Shown piece after piece: positions 1 to 7,727 of a DNA stretch of 64,000 bases. Both the position numbers and the translations under genes were made by a program. Numbering within the stretch: the first letter of the stretch is position 1; each line of letters begins with the position of its first letter. Below the pieces are notes generated by a model. That model worked only from the letters and a program-made list of their open reading frames with translations. It was not told the DNA's origin and searched no databases. This stretch comes from OLB6 sp964620125. GTDB lineage: Bacteria > Bacteroidota > Ignavibacteria > Kapaibacteriales > Kapaibacteriaceae. The stretch spans positions 62,001 through 126,000 of the forward strand of contig CAZUGQ010000004.1 of NCBI GenBank assembly GCA_964620125.1, written 5' to 3'.

Positions 1-1434
1 GTAGCTACAGCGCAGGAGATTGTTCGAAAGGGTGACTTGATCGTGCGCAAAGGCCAACGCATCGATGAGAAAACCTTGCAACGGCTGGCCGCATATCGGA
101 ATGCTCAGAACCTCCGTTCGGATGTGACGTTTAGTCCGTTCACGATTCTTGGAAGTTTTGGTCACGCCGTGGTGATTATTTCGTTCGTGACGTTGTTCCT
201 TTACTTCTTACGACCCGTTTCCTTTTCGAGTATCGGCCAGCTAGGCACTCTGGTATCTCTGCCGGTATTCACCGCATTCCTGGGATGGCTCACCGTGCGG
301 TTAGATTCAGTCATGCCGTTCGAGTACGCCATTATCATTCCGGCACTCTCGATGATCATCACTATCCTGTACGAGGAACGCACGGCCTTGATGATGACCT
401 TGGCAATGAGCATCGCTGCAGGAGCTGCGCGTGGCGACGACTATTCTACCATGCTTGTGTTGTTCATAGGCGGAACCATGGGCATCTACAGTGCTCGGAA
501 TGTTCACAGTCGAACGCAGATCTTCACGTCAATCGTTGCAATCTTCATTGGCCTGGTGATTACTGCTGTTGCCATGGATTTGGAGAGATCATCGCCAATT
601 CAGTGGATGTGGCCTAAGGTAGTTATGGCTACTGCTAATGCCGTTGTAAGTCCGCTCTTAACGTTTGCAATCATTCTCCTCTTTGAGCGCGTTTTCAACG
701 TGGCTACCGACCTCCGATTGGAAGAGTTCAATAATCTCAATCACGAGCTGCTTCGGTCTCTCAACGAGCGCGCACCTGGAACCTATCAACACACTTTAGC
801 CGTTGCCCGACTGGCAGAAGCAGCAGCAGGCGCCATTGGCGCCAACGTTCTGCTTGCACGTGTTGGCTCGTACTTCCACGACATCGGTAAGATTGAGAAG
901 AGTGAGTACTTCGTAGAGAACCAGATAGACATAGACAATAAGCACGACAAGTTACCCGCCCGCCGAAGTGCGTCAATCATTCGGCAGCATGTGCAGGATG
1001 GCATCGAGCTGGCACGAGAGTACAAGCTCCCGGAGCGTATATGGCGTTTCATACCGATGCACCATGGAACTGTACTTATCAAGCACTTCTATGCCAAAGC
1101 ACTCGAGGAAGCTCAGGAGAATGGTAGCAGTGTTGACGAGAAGGACTTCCGCTATCCTGGTCCAAAACCTGACTCACGCGAAGCTGGAATTGTAATGCTA
1201 GCCGATGCCGCGGAAGCACTTTCTCGACTCGTTGACACATCACAACGTGAAGAGATTGCTGCTGCCATCGACAAGGTTATCATTGAACGCATCGCAGATG
1301 GACAACTGTCCGATACAGCGCTTACGATGCGTGACCTAGATCGAATCAAGGAAGCGTTTGTGAAGAATCTGCTCGGAACTAGCCATCAGCGCGTTCGATA
1401 CAGGGATGTGCAATCATCTGCCGCCAGTGCATAG
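1..1434 (+). CDS. 7TM-HD family cyclic-dinucleotide phosphodiesterase (PgpH-like), 5'-truncated
   Basis: The reading frame is already open at base 1, so only the C-terminal 477 residues are in the window. The first residues (VRKGDLIVRKGQRID) match the end of the extracytoplasmic 7TMR-HDED domain. Several hydrophobic membrane segments follow (about residues 60-220), then a cytoplasmic HD domain with the HDIGK signature at about residues 293-297. Family members with this layout (PgpH) hydrolyse cyclic di-AMP to pApA at the inner membrane; that substrate is inferred here. The TAG stop is followed directly by the GTG of the recombinase gene, so the two are probably co-transcribed. A TTG at base 37 is the first in-frame start inside the window but is not the true start. 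Confidence 0.85.
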   Translation, partial: VATAQEIVRKGDLIVRKGQRIDEKTLQRLAAYRNAQNLRSDVTFSPFTILGSFGHAVVIISFVTLFLYFLRPVSFSSIGQLGTLVSLPVFTAFLGWLTVRLDSVMPFEYAIIIPALSMIITILYEERTALMMTLAMSIAAGAARGDDYSTMLVLFIGGTMGIYSARNVHSRTQIFTSIVAIFIGLVITAVAMDLERSSPIQWMWPKVVMATANAVVSPLLTFAIILLFERVFNVATDLRLEEFNNLNHELLRSLNERAPGTYQHTLAVARLAEAAAGAIGANVLLARVGSYFHDIGKIEKSEYFVENQIDIDNKHDKLPARRSASIIRQHVQDGIELAREYKLPERIWRFIPMHHGTVLIKHFYAKALEEAQENGSSVDEKDFRYPGPKPDSREAGIVMLADAAEALSRLVDTSQREEIAAAIDKVIIERIADGQLSDTALTMRDLDRIKEAFVKNLLGTSHQRVRYRDVQSSAASA

Positions 1435-2382
1435 GTGAAGTCTTCAACAACGCCGATGCTGGACCGTGACCTGCGTTTGTTCCGGCAATATGCTCGATTG
1501 GAACGGGGGCTGGGAGACCGCACACTTGAGGCCTATGAGAACGACACTCACAGACTGGCAGAATACTTGGCCGCTACTGGCATCGAATCCTTCGACAAGG
1601 TTACCCGCGCGGCACTCCGAGGCTTCTTCGATACACTGGCTGAAGCAGGGCTTGGACCATCCAGTCGGGCACGATACCTTTCGTCTATCAAACATCTATA
1701 TCGCTTTCTTGTATCGACTGGCCGCAGCACAACCAACGTTACAGATTCTTTAGAGGTGCCTACTCCGCGCAGAAAACTGCCTGAGGTACTCTCTGTGCAG
1801 GAGATGAGTGCTCTGTTAAGTGTTGTTGCGCCTGACGGACCTACCACTGTGCCGCCAACACCGTTTGAGATTCGAGACCGAGCACTTCTCGAAACCATGT
1901 ACGCTTGTGGACTTCGAGTGTCGGAGGTTATAGCACTACGCCAGAGAGACATTCTCGCCGATGTGGAACTGGTGCGAGTTGTTGGCAAGGGCAACAAGGA
2001 ACGATTAGTTCCCATAGGATCCGTAGCCCTTGCGTGGATAAATCGCTATCGAGAGCGAGCTCGACCCGAGTTGGTTGGACGGCGAGATACGAACGACGTG
2101 TTATACCTAAGTCGCCGAGGCACGGGATTGTCAAGAATGTCCGTGTGGAACATCATCCAGTCTGCGGCAGAACGGGCCGGGTTGGAGCAACATGTGTATC
2201 CGCATCTGTTCCGGCATTCGTTTGCTACACACCTCTTGGAAGGAGGTGCGGATTTGCGCGCAGTACAGGAGATGTTGGGTCATGCCGATATCGGAACCAC
2301 ACAGATCTACACACACATTGACCGCGAGTACGTAAAGGAAGTCCACACACTGTTTCATCCTCGCAGCAGGCAACACCGATGA
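1435..2382 (+). CDS. xerD: Tyrosine recombinase XerD/XerC family
   Basis: This 315-aa protein has the two-domain layout of Xer recombinases: an N-terminal SAM-like core-binding domain (about residues 8-95) and a C-terminal catalytic domain. The catalytic set is visible: R161 in GLRVSE, H257 and R260 in HLFRH, H283 in LGHAD and the nucleophile Y292 in QIYTH. Xer proteins resolve chromosome dimers at dif with FtsK. The length is typical for the family and no transposon or integron context is seen, so a housekeeping role is more likely than an integrase role. XerC and XerD cannot be separated by eye. The GTG start directly follows the upstream stop, and the end overlaps the next ATG by 4 bases (ATGA). 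Confidence 0.85.
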   Translation: MKSSTTPMLDRDLRLFRQYARLERGLGDRTLEAYENDTHRLAEYLAATGIESFDKVTRAALRGFFDTLAEAGLGPSSRARYLSSIKHLYRFLVSTGRSTTNVTDSLEVPTPRRKLPEVLSVQEMSALLSVVAPDGPTTVPPTPFEIRDRALLETMYACGLRVSEVIALRQRDILADVELVRVVGKGNKERLVPIGSVALAWINRYRERARPELVGRRDTNDVLYLSRRGTGLSRMSVWNIIQSAAERAGLEQHVYPHLFRHSFATHLLEGGADLRAVQEMLGHADIGTTQIYTHIDREYVKEVHTLFHPRSRQHR

Positions 2383-3623
2383 GATTAGTTGTTGAATTGC
2401 TCATTGTTGTCTACTGTCTGGCATTTATCCAGCTCGATGTGTGTGCACAAACCGTCAAGACTGGCATTGACAACTTGCTGGATACCCACTTTGAGTTGCT
2501 CGACGGCAAACGCATCGTGCTGGTCTCACACGCAGCGGCGCGTGCGCGTACTGGGCGAACAACCGCCGACGAGCTGTTACGTGCAGGCAACGTAACCGTC
2601 ATCCGCATTCTAGCTCCTGAGCATGGATTTCATGGCGTTGAAAGAGCTGGGGAGTTTGTGGCAGACGATACCACAAGCCCCCTACCGATCATTTCGCTTT
2701 ATGGCAGCTTGCGTCGGCCATCGGCAAACCTGATCATGGATGCAGACGTTGTGGTGCTGGACTTGCAGGACATTGGCTGCCGAAGCTATACATATCTGAG
2801 TACCATGGTCGAGGTCATGGAGGCATGTGCGGAGCACGGAGTAAGCCTGATGATTCTGGACCGACCTAATCCGTTGGGTGGACAGATCGTTGATGGACGT
2901 GTTCCCGACCCTGGTGTTCGAAGCTTCGTATGTCGGTTACCGGTGCCATACGTTCACGGCATGACGCTTGGCGAGCTTGCAACCATGGTGAACGCCAAGG
3001 GATGGCTATCACCTGGTGCTGATGGTAAGCCTCGGACATGTTCGTTGTTAGTGGTACGCTGCAAAGGTTGGAAACGTGAGATGACGTGGGAGGATACGCA
3101 GTTGAACTGGTATCCAACGTCGCCCAACATACCCACGGTGGCAGCAGCACGCTGTTACCCGATAACTGGAATTCTTGGAGAGCTTGGCCTTTGCTCCATT
3201 GGCATAGGAAGCGGGATGCCATTCTGCGTTGTGGGCTCCCCAACGTTTGTGGCAGATACCATACTGGAGCAGCGCATGCTCCGTTACGGGGTGAACATGA
3301 TGTATGGACGATTTGTACCAACAACAGGGATGTATGCCGGCACAACCTGTTCTGGGTATCATATTGCTCCAGCACGCGGCACCACGTTTATGCCTTTTAC
3401 TGCTGCACTTGCTCTGGTGTCCAGATTGTTCGCTCGCAGAGAAGATAGTGGCAATTCACCACGAAGCATAGAGAACCCCATGTTCTCCAAGGTGACCGGC
3501 TCTGAGAAATTCCTCGCCATGCTCAATGCTGGAGCAGCATGGCCAAACATTGAAAAGGAATGCAGCATCGGAGTACAGCAGTTTCGAACTGATCGTGAGC
3601 AGTATCTGCTCTATGGCAGGTAG
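2379..3623 (+). CDS. namZ: NamZ-like exo-beta-N-acetylmuramidase (DUF1343), exported
   Basis: This 414-aa protein starts with a cleavable-type signal peptide (hydrophobic residues 3-20, then CAQ), so it should act in the periplasm or outside. The DUF1343 hallmarks are present: SHAAARARTGR, APEHGFHG (about residues 86-93), the VLDLQDIG strand and the RPNPLGG and PYVHGMTLGELA segments. Characterised members (YbbC/NamZ of Bacillus and Tannerella) release N-acetylmuramic acid from the non-reducing end of peptidoglycan fragments, which fits a cell-wall recycling role. The start overlaps the xerD stop (ATGA), suggesting translational coupling. One AGCCCCCT motif lies at 2676-2683. Confidence 0.82.
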   Translation: MRLVVELLIVVYCLAFIQLDVCAQTVKTGIDNLLDTHFELLDGKRIVLVSHAAARARTGRTTADELLRAGNVTVIRILAPEHGFHGVERAGEFVADDTTSPLPIISLYGSLRRPSANLIMDADVVVLDLQDIGCRSYTYLSTMVEVMEACAEHGVSLMILDRPNPLGGQIVDGRVPDPGVRSFVCRLPVPYVHGMTLGELATMVNAKGWLSPGADGKPRTCSLLVVRCKGWKREMTWEDTQLNWYPTSPNIPTVAAARCYPITGILGELGLCSIGIGSGMPFCVVGSPTFVADTILEQRMLRYGVNMMYGRFVPTTGMYAGTTCSGYHIAPARGTTFMPFTAALALVSRLFARREDSGNSPRSIENPMFSKVTGSEKFLAMLNAGAAWPNIEKECSIGVQQFRTDREQYLLYGR

Positions 3624-3665
3624 TGGCACCATCGTCACCGAACACACCGGGCAACCGAACGTCCG

Positions 3666-3673
3666 TAGTTTTG
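3666..3673 (+). promoter_or_regulatory. -7 promoter box before the enoyl-CoA hydratase gene
   Basis: TAGTTTTG matches the Bacteroidota -7 consensus TAnnTTTG and ends 6 bases before the ATG at 3680. Transcription from this box would begin at or next to the start codon, giving a leaderless mRNA. No clear -33 TTG element was seen. Confidence 0.5.
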
Positions 3674-3679
3674 CCCCCT

Positions 3680-4456
3680 ATGAACACGCTCCTTCTCGAT
3701 AATGCAGATGGCATCACGACCATCACGTTGAACCGACCCGATAAGCTCAACGCTCTAAACAGCGAACTTTTTACCGAACTGCAATCGGTGCTGTCCCACT
3801 TAGAACGGGACGAAAACACTCGCGCAGTAATCATCACCGGCGCGGGACCCAAGGCGTTTGCTGCCGGTGCAGACATAGCCGAGCTACATGACCAATCGGC
3901 TGAAACAGGCAGGGCATTTTCAGAACGCGGACAACGGGTGTTCGATGCCATTGAACGCCTTCGCAAACCTGTGATAGCAGCAATCAACGGCTTTGCCCTT
4001 GGTGGGGGCTGCGAGCTGGCCCTTGCCTGCCACCTACGGTTTGCGAGTACGAAGGCACGCTTGGGATTGCCCGAGATCAGCCTTGGAATTCTACCTGGCT
4101 ACGGAGGTACGCAGCGCTTGCCGCGCCTGATTGGTGTTGCCAAGGCTTTGGAATTGATATTGAGCTGCGACATGGTTGATGCAGCAACTGCTCTAGAGCT
4201 CCGCCTTGTAAACCGTGTTGTCGAGCCGGAGCAGCTTATGGACGCCACGAGAGAGTTTGCAACAATGATTGCTGCAAGACCGATACATAGCGTGCGAGCT
4301 GTTCTTGAAGCCGTTTTGGCTACGCGCGATACAACGGTTGCAGAAGGTCAGTATCGTGAGTCCACACTGTTCGGCACGGTATGTGGCACAGCAGATTTCA
4401 AGGAAGGAACGCAAGCATTTCTTGAAAAACGGCAAGCAGTGTTTACAGGCACATAG
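3680..4456 (+). CDS. Enoyl-CoA hydratase/isomerase (crotonase) family
   Basis: This 258-aa protein has the usual length of a single-domain crotonase. The oxyanion-hole segments AFAAGADIAEL (residues 59-69) and ALGGGCELALA (106-116) are present. Both glutamates used by enoyl-CoA hydratases are in place, at E112 and in LPEISLGILPG (E132), so hydration of a trans-2-enoyl-CoA is likely rather than simple isomerisation. The ATG at 3680 is chosen because the family N-terminus (MNTLLLDNADGITTITLNRP) begins there and a promoter box sits just upstream; an upstream in-frame start would add 19 unrelated residues. Chain-length or pathway specificity cannot be read from the sequence. Confidence 0.88.
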   Translation: MNTLLLDNADGITTITLNRPDKLNALNSELFTELQSVLSHLERDENTRAVIITGAGPKAFAAGADIAELHDQSAETGRAFSERGQRVFDAIERLRKPVIAAINGFALGGGCELALACHLRFASTKARLGLPEISLGILPGYGGTQRLPRLIGVAKALELILSCDMVDAATALELRLVNRVVEPEQLMDATREFATMIAARPIHSVRAVLEAVLATRDTTVAEGQYRESTLFGTVCGTADFKEGTQAFLEKRQAVFTGT

Positions 4457-4459
4457 TCT

Positions 4460-5953
4460 GTGCTAATCGATCTACTCTACAACGGAGTATTTGTGCCACT
4501 CCTGCGGCTAACGCTATGGGCAGGAGCATGGCTACACCCCAAACTCAAGGTGCGGCGTGCCTTCGAAAAAACACAGTATGAGCGCTTACTCGAGTTGGCG
4601 CACGATCATACAATCAGCAAAAGTCATGCTGGCGGCATTAAGAGGGACGGTTCTAGTAATCGCGTAGAACAAATCGGTGCAGCAAAAACGACGATTGCGG
4701 CCAAAGATCACACGGAACACACCGATAGTACCATAACGGTGAGTGCTGCTGGTGATCACACGGAAGGCACCGATAGTACCATAACGGCGAGTTCTGCTGG
4801 TAATCACACGGAACGCATTGAAAGTTCTCCTCACAAACGTGATGTTCCGCGCATCTGGTTTCATGCCTCATCCATGGGTGAATTGGAACAGCTCATTTCT
4901 GTAATCGGTGAGCTCCGGTCCATTGTACCCGATGTGTTAGTCTTCGTAAGCATCTGGTCACCATCCGCGCTTCACCGTGCCAACACACTGAACACAGCAG
5001 ATGCTGTTTTCTTCTTGCCGCCAGATACACGATCACGGATTCGTTGGCTTGTTTCCATTATCAAGCCGTGTGTTGTGATCGTTAACCGTTATGATCTCTG
5101 GCGGAATATGGCAAAGGAAATACGTGCTGCCGGGGCACATCTTCTGTTGGTTAATGCAACAGTTCCAAGTGCGCACACGCACGCTCTTTTGCGCCGTTGG
5201 CTAGCTGACACCTACCGTTACTGCACGGAGATCTTTGCAGTCACGCCCCAGCATGCCGAAATGCTTAGAACACTCCTTTCCAACTCCAAGCAACCGTTGC
5301 CACCAGTTCAAGTACTCGCAGACACTCGTACAGACCGAGTTTTGGAAAGAGTAACCCTGCACGAACACACGTATGCCACACTTCGATCCACAAACGCATG
5401 CACTGTTGTGGTTGGTAGCTCTTGGGAACCCGATGAAGAGCTTATCCATGCTGCATTGTCTCGGATAACCATTCCACTTCGGCTCATTATCGTTCCACAC
5501 GAGCCTAAGCCCCCTACCATTCATCGCATCAAGTGGTTGTTCAACGCGGTACCCCTGAAGGACGCCCACGAACACCCGCATCGTCATGTTGTTGTGGACG
5601 TAGTTGGGCAACTCCTCTCCATCTATGCGGCTTCGGATGCGGCGTTTGTTGGAGGGGGCTTTGGCAAGGGTGTGCACAGTGTTACCGAACCGGCTGCATT
5701 CGGTGTACCAATTGCGTGTGGTCCGCACATTCATCGTTCTAGTGATGCACTTGAGCTGGCATCGCTAGGTGCACTTACGGTTGTTACCACGGCAGCAGAC
5801 GTGGCTGGCTGGTTAAGCACTGTTGTTGCCGATGAAGCAGAGCGACGCCGCAGAGGACGCATCGCATCAGAGTTGCTCCAAGCTAGAGCTGGGACTTCTC
5901 GAGTTATCGCACAACATGCAGCAGCGATGTGTACCGACGCATCGCGCAGGTAA
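4460..5953 (+). CDS. waaA: 3-deoxy-D-manno-octulosonic acid (Kdo) transferase
   Basis: WaaA (KdtA) moves Kdo from CMP-Kdo to lipid A at the inner membrane, so the organism makes LPS. The 497-aa protein has an N-terminal membrane anchor (about residues 4-22) and the acceptor-side motif FHASSMGE with the family's catalytic Glu. A GT-B fold follows, with VVGSSWEPDEE, IVPHEPKP and the donor-site segment GGGFGKGVHSVTEPAAFG. GTG start, 3 bases after the crotonase stop. An oddity is a low-complexity insert at about residues 83-122, made of a 48-base tandem repeat, between the anchor and the catalytic domain. The end overlaps the convergent dehydrogenase gene by 50 bases. AGCCCCCT motifs lie at 5508 and 5652. 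Confidence 0.88.
   Translation: MLIDLLYNGVFVPLLRLTLWAGAWLHPKLKVRRAFEKTQYERLLELAHDHTISKSHAGGIKRDGSSNRVEQIGAAKTTIAAKDHTEHTDSTITVSAAGDHTEGTDSTITASSAGNHTERIESSPHKRDVPRIWFHASSMGELEQLISVIGELRSIVPDVLVFVSIWSPSALHRANTLNTADAVFFLPPDTRSRIRWLVSIIKPCVVIVNRYDLWRNMAKEIRAAGAHLLLVNATVPSAHTHALLRRWLADTYRYCTEIFAVTPQHAEMLRTLLSNSKQPLPPVQVLADTRTDRVLERVTLHEHTYATLRSTNACTVVVGSSWEPDEELIHAALSRITIPLRLIIVPHEPKPPTIHRIKWLFNAVPLKDAHEHPHRHVVVDVVGQLLSIYAASDAAFVGGGFGKGVHSVTEPAAFGVPIACGPHIHRSSDALELASLGALTVVTTAADVAGWLSTVVADEAERRRRGRIASELLQARAGTSRVIAQHAAAMCTDASRR
4706..4825 (+). repeat. 48-base in-frame tandem repeat inside waaA
   Basis: Two nearly identical 48-base units (4706-4753 and 4754-4801) are followed by a partial third unit from 4802. 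Each unit codes for 16 residues of the type DHTEHTDSTITVSAAG. The unit length is a multiple of three, so copy-number change would keep the frame. The segment is hydrophilic, Thr/Ser-rich and unlike the WaaA family. Confidence 0.85.
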
Positions 5954-7472
5954 CAACAACCCTGTACGCACCAGCAGGAAGTTGACTTACGTTTATGGTG
6001 TTTCGCCATCCGATGCGTGTAGCCAATGCACGTTGCCCAAGGTTGTCAAACACTTCAAGGTGCGCTGCATCTTCCGCGGCTGTTTGCTGCACCGAAACAT
6101 CTTCTACAAGCTCATGCGGTTTCACCGCTGCTGATGGTAACTCAAGAGTGGCTATCTCTGCCGCGGGATTAGGATACAGAAGCAATCCACGAGCATCAAC
6201 TTCTCCAACTCCAACAGAAGAAGCTGCCACCTTGCTCAAACGCAGAATGAACTGCTTCTCGTCGTCAGAAGTCATATACACATTACCTGACTGATCAACA
6301 GCAACACCAACAGGGCGTGCCCACCGAGTGTCCGCGTTCGTTGAGTCGCGGATGAAGTTTGTGCAGAAGTCGTAGATAGCGTTGGCAATAGTGTCGGCAT
6401 CGTTATCAAACTCAACGAACACCAACTTTGTACCACTCACAGGGCTTCTGTTCCACGAGCCGCGCAATGCCATGAATGCTCCATGGCGAAATGGTTCAGG
6501 CATTGCCTCGTGCGAGAACACGAATTGCATCGGAGCACTGTGTGCCAACATCAATGCAGCCGGCCGAACCATGCTTTGTACTGCTACCGAATCTTCTGCG
6601 GTAATCGGCAACAAATCTTTGTAATCATTGCGTGTAAAGTCGAACCAGTTGTTGTCATGGTAAGCAAATGGATAGCCATAGAACCCTCCTTCGCGGACAA
6701 TGTCCATCCATTCTGGTGGTACGTCATTTCCATGGTTGTCACTTCCATTGTTGTTTGCCCACAACGCCCCCGTTCTGGGGTGAATGGTTAATCCAACGGC
6801 ATTGCGAATGCCAGTTGCTATAATAGTGCGATTGCTTCCATCCCAATCATATCGTTCAACATGGGCGCGCTGCGGTTCTCTATCAGCATTTCCACGAGAG
6901 CCAACACTCACGTAGATCTTGTAATTGTTTGTATCTAATGCAACCGTTCGGGTTTTATGGTTGCCACCTGTCTGCCCCTGCTGGGAGTTCTTGTCGATGA
7001 GAACAGCTCTACCATCGTACACAAATCCTTGTGCACTCGTACGCCAATACTTGCGAATGCTGGTTTCGCTGCCAACGTATAATGTATCTCGATGAAAGGT
7101 AATGCTACTCGTGTTACCTGGAACCGTAGTCACAACAATGGCGGTATCGGCAATCCCATCGTTATTCGTATCAGGAAGAGCCAAAATGTTGTTTCCACTC
7201 ATATTCGCTACAAACAACACGGAGTCAGGTCCCCAAGCGAGAAATCTTGGCTTTTTCAACGCTGAACCTGCATAGAAGATTTCAGCCTTCCATCCCTGTG
7301 GAATCATCACGTCGTGAATGCCTGGAGTAAGACCAAGAGTACTGAACCGAGGGTTCACTCCAATCACTGTTCGCACAAGCCCACTCGAGATGAGGGGAGT
7401 CCATGAGATTTCTCCGGCTTTTGCGACGAGAGCTGCAACAGCGAAGACGAGAGGGAGGATGGTGCGTGTCAT
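5904..7472 (-). CDS. Secreted PQQ-dependent sugar dehydrogenase-like beta-propeller with T9SS sorting domain
   Basis: This 522-aa protein begins with a signal peptide (MTRTILPLVFAVAALVAKA). Its main body (about residues 50-420) is a soluble glucose dehydrogenase / L-sorbosone dehydrogenase-type beta-propeller, recognisable from PRFLAWGPDSVLFVAN, VSVGSRGNAD, GIRNAVGLTIHPRTGALW and RPVGVAVDQSGNVYMTSDD. The last about 85 residues form a T9SS type-A sorting domain: YPNPA, then EVFDNLGQ, then LPAGAYRV. The protein should therefore cross the outer membrane by type IX secretion. The sugar substrate cannot be predicted. The 3' end overlaps waaA by 50 bases, tail to tail. Confidence 0.8.
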   Translation of the reverse strand: MTRTILPLVFAVAALVAKAGEISWTPLISSGLVRTVIGVNPRFSTLGLTPGIHDVMIPQGWKAEIFYAGSALKKPRFLAWGPDSVLFVANMSGNNILALPDTNNDGIADTAIVVTTVPGNTSSITFHRDTLYVGSETSIRKYWRTSAQGFVYDGRAVLIDKNSQQGQTGGNHKTRTVALDTNNYKIYVSVGSRGNADREPQRAHVERYDWDGSNRTIIATGIRNAVGLTIHPRTGALWANNNGSDNHGNDVPPEWMDIVREGGFYGYPFAYHDNNWFDFTRNDYKDLLPITAEDSVAVQSMVRPAALMLAHSAPMQFVFSHEAMPEPFRHGAFMALRGSWNRSPVSGTKLVFVEFDNDADTIANAIYDFCTNFIRDSTNADTRWARPVGVAVDQSGNVYMTSDDEKQFILRLSKVAASSVGVGEVDARGLLLYPNPAAEIATLELPSAAVKPHELVEDVSVQQTAAEDAAHLEVFDNLGQRALATRIGWRNTINVSQLPAGAYRVVVTCAMRRYTSLLHVVR

Positions 7473-7662
7473 GACAAAAGACAGCGTGACGTGCTACAAT
7501 GTGCTATGTACGGTGAATTGAACATCACCGCGCAGTCGTGAAAGTACAAACACCAGGAATTTTGTCTTTGCTACCAACATGTTGTAAGCCTATACGAAAA
7601 CTGCATACCGTGTAAACACTACGACGTGTGTGTTTGTTACCTGCCCCCTTCCGACAATAAGA

Positions 7663-7695
7663 AAACCCCCTTCCAGCAGTGCTGGAAGGGGGTTT
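7663..7695 (-). terminator. Strong hairpin terminator after the 1487-aa surface protein gene
   Basis: A perfect 16-base inverted repeat around a single central base (arms beginning AAACCCCCTTCCAGCA) lies about 30 bases beyond the stop at 7728. On the minus strand the stem is followed by TTTTCTTATT, a U-rich tail, as in rho-independent terminators. Each arm contains ACCCCCTTCCA, one base different from the dispersed AGCCCCCTNCCA motif. The rest of the 7473-7727 gap holds only a further GCCCCCTTCC (from 7643) and the untranslated region of the dehydrogenase gene. Confidence 0.8.
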
Positions 7696-7727
7696 ATTGT
7701 GCGAGTTATCAGCCTCTAGACTTCCTA

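Noticed and set aside
1435..2382. Xer-type gene as a mobile-element integrase
   Set aside because: No phage, integron or att-like repeats accompany it, and its length and motifs fit housekeeping XerC/D.
5904..5953. 50-base tail-to-tail overlap of waaA and the dehydrogenase gene as a sequencing error
   Set aside because: Both C-termini read naturally to their stops (Kdo transferase end and T9SS domain end), and a similar 47-base convergent overlap occurs at xseB/gpsA.
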